A stretch of DNA of 64,000 nt from Diploptera punctata (Eukaryota > Arthropoda > Insecta > Blattodea > Blaberidae). Positions 42,907-54,320 of the stretch are shown one piece after another. A program made the translations under genes and the position numbers. How positions within the stretch are numbered: the first letter of the stretch is position 1; every line of letters begins with the position of its first letter. Below the pieces are notes generated by a model that ran no database searches, had not been told where the DNA came from, and saw only the letters and a program-made list of their open reading frames with translations. The stretch is from the NCBI GenBank assembly GCA_030220185.1, contig JASPKZ010007283.1, forward strand, positions 2,158,501 through 2,222,500, read 5' to 3'.

Positions 42907-43754
42907 AATTCTTTACAGCTGTTTCAGTACTTTGTACCTTCTTTAGACGAATACTATAGGCTATATTTTTTTATTCAATTCCGTCGATGTTTCTCAGTTC
43001 AAGGTATTCTCACCTTCGATAGCGTATTTGTAACCAACGTCTAAGTTTGGGACAATTGAACGGCTGAATTACGTCAATCTCGACGATATAATGACTGATT
43101 AATGGCAATGAGTCCTTAAATGTAAACTGAACCTGAATTCCACACCATGTGCTACCAGAGCGAAAATCAATTTAAATAAAAAATAATTCCTATAATGTAA
43201 GCGGTATTGGACCCTCATTAAGTTTAATCATGATCTGTGACCACAAGACCATGAAGGTAGTCACTACTGAACATGTAACAAAACAGAAAATTGGGATGTA
43301 ACATGGCGTCGGTGATAGTAAATACTTTAAAAGGGGGGGGAGGAAGAGAGAGAATCAATCGCAGTGAGATGGTAGACAAAAGAAAATAAGAAACAAAATA
43401 GAGGAAAAAGGAAATGAGAAAAGAGATTGATTTAAAATGAACCTCGCACCGAGGAGATTGGGTTTGCGTTTCTCTTAGATCTGTATGATGTAATTTCACG
43501 TGTGCTTCAGGCTCATCCACCATTTCATGTAACCATTCATAGTTAACTCTTTCAAAGTCCAGTCTCTTCTACAGCCAACATCATTTAACATTTCTATCAG
43601 TTACATTATATCATCATGTACTGTAATGTCAACAATTTCTTTACAGCTAAATTACTTTCCCGAAATATTACAGTAAAATATTCACAAAAGTGGAAGCAAA
43701 TTTTCTGCAAAACACCTTTCTTTAAAAAACGACATTAATCCAGTATTCCTAGAA

Positions 43755-43798
<44 letters not shown>

Positions 43799-44014
43799 CT
43801 AGACCTCATACGAGCCCATTGGGTAATAAGAGATTGTGGTTCTCAATTTTCTACAGCCCGACTCAGCCGTATGAAAACTTAGTTCTGCGCCATTTAATTT
43901 ATTTAGTACGTGGTATGGAGAGGAGCTTTATGGATGGACGACAGTAATCTGTATTACCGACTGTCCACTGCTCCGCCCATCCCTTCGTATAAGTGCGCAT
44001 TTACTTCAGAGATG
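42907..44014. other. Unassigned; (TA)n at 43758-43795
   Basis: No gene found. A G9 run and purine tract lie at 43334-43355. A TA microsatellite of about 18 units is at 43759-43795. A frame at 43224-43523 has no recognised domain. Confidence 0.4.
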
Positions 44015-44253
44015 GCTTAGAATTTAGACAAGCGGCATGATATATCAGCCGTGTTATTGGTCCTGCTTGACGACAGCCTTTACTCCGAAAACACGCGCCT
44101 GGTATTCATTTGAATTAGAATGTGAGTTGATCCCAGGTCCACGATGCAACTTCAGGGTTTATACCACCTTAAAAATCCTGATTCCAATCGGAATCGAATC
44201 CTCGATCTTACGGCTTATAGTGCATTGCCTTTAATTCAACTACTCTATGCCGT
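44015..44253 (-). mobile_element. SINE-C, diverged
   Basis: Minus-strand order matches the 15.1-kb copy: head region tagtgcattgcctttaattc, B-box-like ggaatcgaatcct, then tcctgattccaatcgg, gagttgatcccaggtcca and tgcttgacgacagcctttac. Many substitutions; 3' end lost. Confidence 0.7.
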
Positions 44254-44352
44254 TCCTTGAAGCACAGGCGAGCGAATACAAGTGTATTTAAACCTCAACT
44301 GGTGTCCGTCCCTGTAGTTGTAATATTGAGAAAATATTTTTGCAATATATTT

Positions 44353-44937
44353 ATCATAAGTAATGCCACGAGTGATTTCAAATTATCGATAAATTTGGAA
44401 ATCAAGAGTGACATTTGTTAGGACTATTTAACGAATAAAATTAAGCTGTTTACTCACAAATCATTGTTTAACTATAGTTATTTTAAAATATTTATATATT
44501 TAATGTAAACGGCGATGATTGAAAACAAATCAGAAATGTGAGGTTATGTTCATTCACTGCTGCTAGATCATATTATTTATTGCCAAATAAGATCGCAATA
44601 TTGTAAGCGTGCACCCAAGTGGAGAAATAATGAAACACATCTAACTATATATCATAATGAACATTACGGGTTATTCCTTATTTTTTTAGTAAAAACTCAG
44701 TAAAATCAAGGAATCTTTTCATTATTTGCTATATTCAATGTATTTGTTGGAGAAAAATAATGTTTTGACCTGTTCAGAACATTAAAAAGGAGGAGCTTTC
44801 TTTATCACAAAAGCAGGAGCTGATAAAGAGAAATCGATAAAGAGCGAGGTGAAACACGACTGCCATTGGTTGTAAAACAACATTCATTGAAACGTGATTG
44901 GTCATTGACTAGCATTTGTGGCATGAGTTAAATAGTC
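44353..44937 (-). repeat. Family M copy 6 (short type)
   Basis: Ends atcataagtaatgccacgag and gcatgagttaaatagtc. The hairpin arm is partly deleted. A small duplication gataaagagaaatcgataaa lies near 44820. Confidence 0.88.
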
Positions 44938-45600
44938 ATTAAAAACACGTAAGTCCAATATTCCTAATAATACACATTTCCACTGGCTGAGGTGTTGTTA
45001 GAATTTAATTCAGTAAATACAGCACTTGTTTTATTTCACGATCATGCGTTAATAATTATTGTTATAATTTTAGCTACAATTATTTCACTAAAGTGTACAA
45101 TCAACCTTTGTTGCACAATAATACTCTCTTAACTATAATACATAGTTATAAATTTTATTCTTCTGAACGTCCTTAACATTTCAGTGTATAAGTTCCTTTA
45201 TTCCTTCCACAGATGCACTGAACTGTCACTTGTCAACCATAACTGACTCATTGCGACCTCACATTCTTTGTATATGGGAGGCTCGAAACATTTAGAAAAC
45301 CGATCTTGCGGGAATTCTTAAGTCTTCGAAAAATATATCCTTTGCGAGACTACAACTCTAGAGGACGATTTTTCAGGAATCCAATATTCAGATGCATGTA
45401 GAAGGCTCACTGCGGGTGCACCACGATTCGCTACTCATAATTTACAAATATTTTAAACGCTGAACGTGTATCGTCGGCGAATATTCAAAAGTTGTCCTGG
45501 GGATTCTATCCCACCATACACCACCAGCATAAATTTAAATAAAATGATGCAAAATCACAGGTGAATTATTCCATTATTTGAATAATTACCTGATATATAT
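44938..45600. other. No recognised feature
   Basis: AT-rich DNA with no convincing frame or repeat. Confidence 0.4.
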
Positions 45601-45918
45601 AGTAGTAGTAGTAGGACTTTATTAGACAAAAAGTAAGATATTTACAATATTATTTACAAATATGGGTCGCACGGGCAGTAAGCCGTACGTGTTGTTGACA
45701 GTCCGTTACAATAAAGTAATAATTGGTACTAGTGTAAAGAAAAATAAACAACAAAAAAAGGCAATAACATTACAATTACATGAAGAAAACACAATAATAT
45801 TACAATTAAATAATAACATAATAGCATTATACACTAAAAACGTTAACATTACAATTACATAAAGAAAACACAATAATATTACAATTAAATAATAACACAA
45901 TAGTATTATACACTAATT
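45601..45918 (-). mobile_element. LINE 3'-UTR-like fragment with (TAG)n start and internal duplication
   Basis: 45601-45790 is the inverted counterpart of 5990-6180, beginning with tagtagtagtaggactttat. The segment acattacaattacat...ttatacactaa occurs twice in tandem (about 45764-45838 and 45841-45917, period ~77 bp). The single frame across it is not protein-like. Confidence 0.65.
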
Positions 45919-46636
45919 AATTTATATATAATTGCTAAGAATTAATGGTATTGCATTTTGATAACATATATCTATTCATGAATGAGTATTTGTCCTTTTT
46001 TCCGCGTTTTGTCCAGAAAATTACCGAGGTTTATCCAATTTTCTGGGTTTACCAATAACTCGTAGCATGCCAATCTTTCCCGATTTGAATTTAGAAATCT
46101 TTCCGGTAATAACTGACGCCTCCAATATTCTATATATATATATATATATAAAGATATATATATCATGTTGATTTATCCCAAAAAAGGACCACAGAAATGC
46201 CTTAAAATGAAGTAAGAAGTTGAGCTAAATTAACCTAAACTTACCGTAGTTACAATTTAAAGTTTGTATTCTTCATTGCTCAAACAAAGTAGCCAACTTA
46301 TTATAACAATAACACACTAACGAACAAGAAATCGTGATAAAAAATCAACTTATGATTCACGAATAAGAAAACAAAAAGGTTATTACATAATGAAACATGC
46401 TAAAAGTGATTTGCGCCGGTCACATTGACTCAGACGCAACAAATGTTTATAGAATTGAATATCGAAAAGCTAACCTAACGTAATTAAATCACCCTAACCT
46501 GCTTACGTAATAAATGGAGAGGGTAAAATACTGACATGAATGAGGTTAAATACAGACATAAATATTCGACAGAGCTGTATTGTTGATACCTGTTGTTATC
46601 AATAAATTGTTTCAATTTTCTTTTCTTATATATATA

Positions 46637-46681
<45 letters not shown>

Positions 46682-47282
46682 GGTAAAATTAGTTAAACCT
46701 AATTCAATTTCGGTGGAGTTTAATTTCCAAATCTAAGCGCTATCTTACTGTAAATTATTCGAACATATACAAGTAGTAAATAGATAGGGTAGACAACTGT
46801 ACAATAAACTCGTTTCAATACGGTCATTCATCGAGTTGTTATCGACAGCGCGAGTATTGTGTAAAGACTGGTTTTCTCGACAGAAACACGGTATTAGAAG
46901 ATTATGACATGAATGTTTCATTTTGTGGGTTCTGGATTTACTGAGTAACTGATTCAAATTCGTACCTAATTACATTTAATATATCGTTTTATGAATAATT
47001 GTAGCATTAAAACGAGTAGTTGAAACACGCGCTAAAATGCGAATATATATGAGTAAACTAGAGTAAACATGGTGGCAATTAGGCCTACTATTGCGGCAAT
47101 GTTTGTTATAATATTGACAATGATGATGGCAGCAGTCACTTGTTCTCCGATCGAATACTCAAAGTAGCCATGATGGTGGCATAAATGGGCTATAATAGAC
47201 ATTGTCCTTTAAGAAACGGATAAACAATGCCGATTTTCTTTTAATTCTTGCCAAATGTTAATGTTTTAAATTATTTTAACTA
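45919..47282. other. Unassigned; (TA)n at 46130-46165 and 46627-46677
   Basis: AT-rich, two TA microsatellites. Frames at 45972-46166 and 46745-46957 are short without domains. Confidence 0.4.
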
Positions 47283-47568
47283 TCTAGGCACTGAGCTACA
47301 AGCCGGAGGGTCGAGGGTTCAAGTCCCGTTGGAGTCAGGATTTTTAAACTGACCCAAACCCTCTGGCGGCACTATGGCCCTGGGGTCGACTCAGCCTCTA
47401 ACGGAAATGAGTACCAGACGCTTGTTCTAGCGTAAAGGCGGCCGTCATGCAGGGTTGATAACCCGGCTGACAAAAAGTGCCGATTGTCTAGAAAAAGTGG
47501 GAGCCTTGACCTCCTACTACCCCAAGGGCCTCCTGAGGCCTATTGTGGGATCACTTTACTTTTTTTTC
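47283..47568 (+). mobile_element. SINE-C, near full-length
   Basis: Plus strand: aggcactgagctacaagccg, B box gggttcaagtcccg, gactcagcctctaacggaaa, cggctgacaaaaagtgccga, and the 3' end gggatcactttactttt. The first ~20 bp of the head (A box) are missing or altered. Close to the 15.1-kb copy. Confidence 0.9.
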
Positions 47569-47659
47569 GTGACATATCTACTAATTGGAAATAGTCCAAT
47601 TCTAACTGCAATAATACATTTACACATAGCAAAACGACCAAATTGAGTTAAAGAATTGC

Positions 47660-48405
47660 CATAAGTAATGCCACGAGTGATTTTCAAATTGTCGATAATT
47701 CACGACTTACGAAGTGGGGAGTGAATTTATTTAGAGAATTTGGATATCAAGAGTGGCATTTGTTAGGACTATTTAACGAATAAAATTAAGCTGTTTACTC
47801 TCAAATCATTATTTAAATATAGTTATTTTAAAATATTTATATATTTAATGTAAACGGCGATGTTTGAAAACAATTGAGAAACGATTGGTACGCTTCATTT
47901 GCTTATTTTGTTCATCACTGCAACCAGATCATATTATTTATTGTCAAAGGAACGCAATATTGTAAGAATGAACTCTAGTGGAGAAAAAATTAAACGCATC
48001 AAACTGTATATTAATTCATTTCTGGTCCTATGATGTAAATATAACAATTATATTTTTTGGAATGATATTACCTGGGAAAAATACATTTAAGAAAGTGCAA
48101 ACAGTGGTTTAATTCTTTGGTGGTATAATCAATTGCTACTAATGTTTTTATATTAACTCCCGCATGCGGTATGTGTTGACATTCGTGCACTATATATACA
48201 ATCTGGTAGTCGTATTTCTGAGAGAGCCAGTCACTGCAAAGTAATGCTATGACCTATTGAGAATGTTAAAATGAAGGTGTTTTCTTTATTATGATAAACT
48301 TTAGTTGCTAATTCTAGGCGAAACACGATTGTGATTGGTTGTAAATCGAAATCATTGAAATGTGATTGGTCATTGACTCCCATTTGGAGCATGAGTTACA
48401 TAGTC
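47660..48405 (-). repeat. Family M copy 7 (full-length type)
   Basis: cataagtaatgccacgagtg to gagcatgagttacatagtc. Long-type interior like copies 1 and 3, with the hairpin and both CCAAT boxes (as attgg on the plus strand near 48335 and 48366). Confidence 0.88.
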
Positions 48406-48417
48406 TGTAGAATTAAT

Positions 48418-48603
48418 TTTCTGCGGTTGCGGCCTTCTGATTTTAATGCCCGACTTTAGCTCCATAAGAAGCGTCTAGTACTATTTTATTGTAGGAGCTG
48501 AGCCAATCCCAGGCCACTGTGCCACCAGAGTGTTTAGGCTAACCTATCGAGACTCAAACCTCGACCGTCTGGCATCTAGCTTATTGCCTTAACGAAGTAT
48601 GCT
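48418..48603 (-). mobile_element. SINE-C, strongly diverged
   Basis: Minus-strand relic with ttattgccttaacgaag (head), gagactcaaacctcgac (B box region), ggagctgagccaatcccagg. It abuts family M copy 7. Confidence 0.6.
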
Positions 48604-48825
48604 ATGATTTCCATATATATTCTTATTCACTTCTATGGTGCTACAGCCCGATGTCGTAGGCCTACCTTGACCTCCTGTAATAAACCCCTCCAAATCTGCC
48701 TATTTAGTGTGTTCCTTCTTCAGTTCCTCACTCCTAGAATCTTCTTTGCATCCACGTCCACAGCATCATTCCAATCTTCTCTTGCTTCCTATAATTGTAT
48801 AGGGAATTTTCTTTTGGACACGTTT

Positions 48826-48829
<4 letters not shown>

Positions 48830-48857
<28 letters not shown>
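48830..48857. repeat. (TA)n microsatellite
   Basis: About 14 TA units immediately before a SINE-A head. Confidence 0.95.
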
Positions 48858-48859
<2 letters not shown>

Positions 48860-49189
48860 TCCACTGCTCTGTTCTCGAGGTAGCGTGCTGTCTAGTCACG
48901 CAGCGGGCCCGGGTTCGATTCTCGGTCGGAACAAGCTTCCTAGGTGAGGTCTTTCCACGGTTTTTTCCTCATCGGTACGACAAACATCTGGTAGCTTTGA
49001 GGCTCAAAAGGTCCCCGAGCATCATCTGGCAGTCGTCATTATTCTTATCATCATCATCATCATCATTATCATCTCTGGTGTGGAAAGCAACGGGAAGCTA
49101 CCACACCTATAATTCCCTAGTAAAACTGCAAAATATGGAATAAAATGCTATGATTGCATCGAGAACCTGCCCTTGGGCAGAAAACTATA

Positions 49190-49191
<2 letters not shown>
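48858..49191 (+). mobile_element. SINE-A inserted in (TA)n
   Basis: ggtccactgctctgttctcg start, B box gggttcgattctcgg, middle domain, (ATC)n near 49048-49072, 3' module to gggcagaaaactatag. (TA)n lies on both sides, so the target duplication cannot be separated from the repeat. Confidence 0.9.

Positions 49192-49229
<38 letters not shown>
49192..49229. repeat. (TA)n between two SINE-A copies
   Basis: Pure TA run joining the end of one SINE-A and the first base of the next. Confidence 0.95.
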
Positions 49230-49233
<4 letters not shown>

Positions 49234-49551
49234 ACCGCTGTGGTCTCGAGGTAGCGTGCTGCCTTGTCACGCAGCGGGCCCGGGTTCTATCCCCGGTCGG
49301 GGCAGTTTTTGTGGGTGAGGTTTTTTCGGGGTTTTTCCTCACCTGTAAGACATACGTCAGGAAAACTTTAAGGCCCAAACGGTCCCCGAAATCATATGAC
49401 CATCATCCTTATCATTATCATCATCATCATTCTTCGCCGGTGTGGAAAGCAACGGGAAGCTACCCACCTACAATTCCCTAGTAAAGCTGCAAGCATAGCA
49501 TGAAAATGCTATGATTGCAGTGAAGGACAGTCTTCGGGCAGAATTACTATA

Positions 49552-49555
<4 letters not shown>
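49230..49555 (+). mobile_element. SINE-A, second tandem copy in (TA)n
   Basis: gtccaccgctgtggtctcga start, intact A and B boxes (gggttctatccccgg, one change), middle domain, short ATC run, 3' module to gaattactatagatg, then (TA)n at 49556-49584. Better conserved than its left neighbour, so the two are separate insertions rather than a recent duplication. Confidence 0.92.
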
Positions 49556-49587
<32 letters not shown>

Positions 49588-49719
49588 CACCCATTCTAGC
49601 CGAAAGTTCATAAGAAAATTTATTCTCTAATGGGGATCTGAATTGGGCCAAGTCCGTAACTTTGCGCCAAGGCATGGTGCGTTAAACGATTAGCTTCAAG
49701 AACATAGACACAGACGCAC

Positions 49720-49756
<37 letters not shown>
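49556..49756. repeat. Two further (TA)n tracts
   Basis: TA runs at 49556-49584 and about 49723-49757, with unique DNA between. Confidence 0.93.
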
Positions 49757-49762
<6 letters not shown>

Positions 49763-50271
49763 CAATCTTGGAGTCAACTTGGTACATCAATGAAGATATG
49801 TGAAAATTAAATATATGTGAAAAGGTTATTCTTTCGAAATGTTCTAAGAAGTAATAGTTATAGCGTACTTTCCTGATTTTAAATCATCTACTGTTGCAAT
49901 TAACAGGAAAATATATGACTCTCGTTAATTAGTTTTAATTAAGTTAGATGTTATGATGCAATAGTGACTTCCGTTCGGTAATTAAACCTTCAGAACATAA
50001 GTAATAAACTGTGTATAAATAAAAAAAATGAACGTCAAGCAGCAACTACGTAAACTGAGAGAAGTTCTCAGGTGATCGAATTTATCGCCTGATTTTACTA
50101 TGTTTATTTTGTTAATTAAATTTATGTAGACAGTTTCATTGCGCGAAAGCAAACATACCTGCTATCTGAGCTAATTTCACAGCGCAGCTTTTATGTAAAC
50201 CGCACTTGAAATGCGGATTTCGCGTTTTTTTGAGAATATTTTCCTTGCTTTATTTCAGCATAAAATATAGA
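49757..50271. other. No recognised feature
   Basis: AT-rich. A Q-like phrase (attttgttaattaaatttat) is at about 50107. No gene. Confidence 0.35.
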
Positions 50272-50702
50272 CAAGGGAACTGTAAACTTTTGCATGCCGA
50301 AACCTGCCTTTATGTTCCTCGCAGATACGCGTTGTGATGTATCAATGCTCTGTCCAAAAAAATATCTGCCGCAATTAACTGCAAGGCAATAAAATCCAGC
50401 GCCAAATCTCTATTTAATCTACTGGGAAGTAACAGAATCCTGATTTGGACAATTGGAACACTTACAACTTGCCCCCTCGCCGCATTCCGCCACACTCAAC
50501 TCATCTTTACTAAAGCAGGGACGTCCATTTTCTTCGCACAATGGGTTGCCATTGCTGGATTCTGGCTCAAATTTCTGTGCCTTGCACTTAAAAGCGGCAA
50601 GTAATTTTTGGACACGGACTTAATACATCACAACATTTTTCTAGGACAAATTTCAAAGTAGGTTTCGTCATGCAATGGTTGACAATTCCCTTGTGAGGGT
50701 TG
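50272..50702. repeat. Family N foldback (~70-bp imperfect arms)
   Basis: acaagggaactgtaaac...gcatgccgaaacctgcc at the left and the complement of ggtttcgtcatgcaatgg...ttcccttgtgag at the right pair imperfectly over about 70 bp, both running into gttgtgatgta. The interior matches 29.76-29.99 kb. No gene; non-autonomous DNA element likely. Confidence 0.75.
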
Positions 50703-50873
50703 TTGCGAAGGTCTAAAATGTCGTCCACTACAGCAATTTTATATTTTCAATCAAGGTTAAACCGCATTTATAATGATCTGATTATGTTTATTAATGAACT
50801 CACCCTTGCTTTTTAATTGATTGATAAATGCCGGCTTCATTACGAAAAAGCAAAACGTACGGAAATTGAAGGT

Positions 50874-50921
50874 ACACACGCACGCGCACACACACACACA
50901 CATATGTGTATATATATATAC

Positions 50922-50968
<47 letters not shown>
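50874..50968. repeat. Palindromic (CA)n-(TA)n-(TG)n tract
   Basis: CA run, catatgtg, a (TA)6 centre, catatgtg, then about 20 TG units: a near-perfect self-complementary microsatellite. The frames through it (HTHTH, CVCVC) are artefacts. Confidence 0.97.
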
Positions 50969-50969
<1 letters not shown>

Positions 50970-51525
50970 TATTATTTTTGTTGTCAAGTTAGTAGATCGA
51001 TGAAGATTAGAAACATATTTCAAAAATGTTTTATTAAGAAAATATTAACAGTTAACCCCTTAATTGGTGATTCATTCTATTAAGAACATTGTTTAATTTC
51101 TTCTTCTTCTTCTGCTTCATGAAATTAGGCCTTTTGACCTGTTTTCACATCAAGTGGGATTTAATGAATCCTCCCATCTAGTAAATGGGCATCCAAAAAT
51201 TTCTATGTCCTATTGGTTTGTACTTTAGTAACAGCTGAGGGATTCTATCTGTAGGCATTCTCTTGACGTGTTCATACCAGTTGTTTCTCATGTTCTCAAT
51301 TCTATTTGTTAAATTAAAAATATTTAAGTCCTTCCTAATATCCTCCAGTTCCTTTCTTGTCCAAAATTGTCACACCCGCTACTGAACGTAGGAACTTCAT
51401 TTCTGCTGTTTCTATTTTCCTTCTGTCTGAACGGTTAAGAGTCCAATTTTCACTTGCATATGTTAAGACAGGCACTGCCAAAATTTAGTAAAATTTTAGT
51501 TGTGTGCTCCTCAAAGTTTTATTTT

Positions 51526-52690
51526 TCAGTTCCGTCTTATAGTGCCACACATTCTGTAAAATCTATTTAATTTAATATTAATATCTTCCTTCTGGCAGTA
51601 TGATACGTTGCATCCTAAATAATTAAAATTGTTCACCTGTTGTATTATACTGTTATTAATACTGATTTTACACCTCATATGGCCTTTCCCGTTGAATGCC
51701 ATTACTTTCGATTTACTTTCAGAGATTGTCATATTGAATTTATTTGTTTACTTTATATGCTGCTATTTGTAAATTGTCTTCTGAAGAGCTAAGGATTGCC
51801 TGATTGTCTGCAAACAGTATGGTATTAGAATCATACTGCCAACTTTAAACTCTGTGGTTAAATTTGATTGCCATTGTACAATGATCTCGTATATATTATA
51901 TATATATATATATATATACACTAAAGAGTGCATGAGATAGCGTGCATCCGTGTCTGACCCCTTGATTAATTTCTAATGTATTATCGCTCATTGTACCTCC
52001 TTTATCAATCATTATTTCTCATTTGAAATATAAGCTTTGCACAACTATGACAATGTGTCCTGGAAACCCTTTGTCATACATTATTTCCCATAGTTTATTT
52101 CTTGACAGTCTATCAAACGCTTTTTCATAGTCAATAAAAAGTATGCAAGTTGGCAAATTAAAATCTCTTCTCTTCTGAATAAGTTGTTCTATTGTGAAAA
52201 CGGCATCTGAACAAGACCGATCTTTCCGAAAGCCACACTGTTCTTCACTTTATATATACTCATTTATTATATTTGTCTAGTAGTAATCTTAGTATATATC
52301 TTGTAAGCTGTATTCAATAAACAGATTCCCCTGTAACTTGTCCACTCGTGTCTACTTCCTTTTTAAATATGGGGCATATAAGTCCTTTCTTCCATTCATC
52401 CGGGATTATGCACATCCTCCAGCACACATTTAGTACATCTACGAATCTCTGCTTAATTTCTCTTGGAGCATACTTTAAAAGTTCAATATTTAAACAGTCT
52501 ATTCCTGGAGTTTTCTTATTTTTGAATGTTTCTAGAGCGTTCTCTAATTCTTTGATTTCAAGGAGATCTACATGTGCCATTTCCTTTAATTTGGGGTCAA
52601 TGTTTATTTCTGACATATCTGTCCATAATGTTCCATAATATTTGAGCCACTCTCTTTCTGGTATATTATTTAATTTGGCTGTGTCTTTTC
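51526..52690 (-). pseudogene. LINE-S reverse transcriptase, decayed
   Basis: Minus strand: fingers KNKKTPGIDCLNIELLKYAP and MCIIPDEWKKGLICPIFKKE (52616-52314). After a frame change come QCGFRKDRSCSDAVFTIEQL and palm A CILFIDYEKAFDRLSRNKLW (about 52240-52095), EINQGVRHGCTLS (about 51985-51945) and palm C as LFADNQAIL (FADD changed to FADN, about 51815). The last part, SKSKVMAFNGKGHMRCKI and NNFNYLGCNVSYCQKEDI (51732-51526), has the same LGC segment as the shorter LINE-S copies. Several frameshifts; inactive. A (TA)n at 51893-51918 lies inside it. Confidence 0.88.
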
Positions 52691-53085
52691 AGTTGAGTTC
52701 AGATGTTTCAGAACCTTGTAAGCCATATCTCTGATCCATGGCAATCTTATTCTATAGTTGTCCCAGCTAAGTCGTTTCAACTTCCTTACTTCTCTTTTAA
52801 CAATGGCGCTTCTGTAATTATAAGCAATTCTATCTTCTTCTGATTTTGATTGGATGTATTTTAAATAATTTGCTCTTTTTTTTTGTTTTCGACCATTTCT
52901 TGAATTTCATCATTCGATATATATAAACCTCTTTTCCTTCTTTTTGTAGATTTTGTCCCTAGGGCTTCCTCAGCAGCTTTTGAATTAATAGTTTTTAGAT
53001 CTTGCCATTCTTCATTCACATTAGTGCTTACAGCTCTTTGATCTACATATTTTAATAATCGTGAAGAGTATAATCTCCTTATACT

Positions 53086-53985
53086 CTACTGTTGTAATAA
53101 ATGTACTTTAAAATTTGTCCTTTTTACTTTTGTTACATTTGTTTTCCTCTTGTAAATCCATTTACTTGGCATTTGAAACGTAGAGATGACGATGAAATGG
53201 TCTGAACTAATGTCGTATCCTCTATATACACGAGTGTCAATCACATGAGGAGATAATTTCTTATTGCTCAATATATAATCTATTATTGATCTAGTGCCTC
53301 TCGCTGTCCAAGTATATTTATGGATATCTTTATGACGGAAAAGGGTGTTAGTTATTTTTAATTCATTAAAGCTGACAAAATTTCTAAGAGTTTTTCCATT
53401 CTCGTTTAAGGTATTCTCGCCGTTATTACCAATCAAATTCTCGACAGTCTCTTTTCCAACGCGGGCGTTAAAATCTCCTCCTAAGCGAATAAAATCTGTT
53501 TTATTAAGAAAGTTCAGATGTGTTTGTAAGGATTCATAGAATTCAGCACTTTCTTCTTTTCTCCCCTCCTCGAGTGCGTATATACAAACTACTGTTAGAT
53601 GTCCTCTTGCTGTTTTCAGGCGAACGTTCATTATTCTTTCATTCACAAAATATAACTAGGTATTTTATTTCTGAATTGTTTCGTTATTAGAATTGCTGTT
53701 CCTGCAGATGCCCTTTTATTCTGAGCAACTCCACTGTAAAATAATATATAATCTTTTAATTCCTTAGTACCTTTCATTTTCTTTTTCGTTTCGGTGAGAA
53801 GGCAAATATCTACATTGGCTTTGTTAACTCATTTTGAAGTTCTTCCTCTTTATTTGCTAATCCTCTAACTTTCCAAGTAGCAGTTCTCAATTTTTCTACA
53901 AGTCGCTTATTTCCTATTTCTTGCTCTGGTTGTCTTAGGTTGATCAGTCCGGTTATCACTTGATGGTTGCCAGTTGTCTCCTGGC
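53086..53985 (-). pseudogene. LINE-S AP-type endonuclease
   Basis: Exonuclease-endonuclease-phosphatase fold. N-terminal RTATWKVRGLANKEEELQNE, where the usual NVRGL asparagine is K. Then ANVDICLLTETKKKMKG with the catalytic Glu, RASAGTAILITKQFRNK, and the open frame 53646-53086 with TARGHLTVVCIYALEEGRKE, FIRLGGDFNARVGKE (catalytic D and N), RGTRSIIDYILSNK and YDISSDHFIVIS (catalytic SDH). It nicks target DNA to prime reverse transcription. A frameshift near 53850 and a stop before 53646 break the frame, and the N-to-K change would itself be damaging. Confidence 0.9.
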
Positions 53986-54129
53986 CATGTTACGAGCGTT
54001 ACGAAGGACAAGTCTAGTGGTGGGGCTGCCACCTTAGAGCCTCTGGACGTGCTCTTCTGTGTATAATCACCACAGAAAAGGTTGCTCCTTCCGACTTAGT
54101 TGTTGGAAGTTGTTGGAAACTTCACTCCT

Positions 54130-54320
54130 GTTACCCCGAGTATGGGCTCCTTTTAAACTCTGGAGAGAAAGAGTTGCTACTTCTGCCAGTTCCGCCGAGT
54201 TGAAATTTTCCTCCTCTGCCAGTTCGGTCGAGTTGAAATATTTTCTTCCTCGCCTGCGCTGCCATTGTGGTCTTCATCCGTAACCCTGGACAAGGGTAAA
54301 GCGTTATACCCCGCAATACT
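54130..54320 (-). repeat. Short tandem repeat in LINE-S 5' part
   Basis: tctgccagttccgccgagtt and tctgccagttcggtcgagtt repeat at about 36-bp spacing. In the minus-strand frame this gives repeated FQLxxTGR peptides. It may be the LINE-S 5' UTR or a short leader peptide. Not recognised. Confidence 0.5.

Larger units (their letters stand above)
51095..54310 (-). mobile_element. LINE-S copy 3, near full-length (~3.2 kb)
   Basis: Minus-strand order from high to low coordinates: a GC-richer 5' part (54.3-54.0 kb), endonuclease (about 53985-53086), linker, RT (about 52616-51526), C-terminal HVKRMPTDRIP segment (about 51290-51180) and a (GAA)n tail at 51100-51112. All domains are in the expected order with many frameshifts, so it is an old but structurally complete template for the family. 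Confidence 0.9.

Noticed and set aside
50757..51083. Frames with HTHTHT and CVCVCV runs
   Set aside because: Translation of the CA/TG microsatellite; no protein features outside it.
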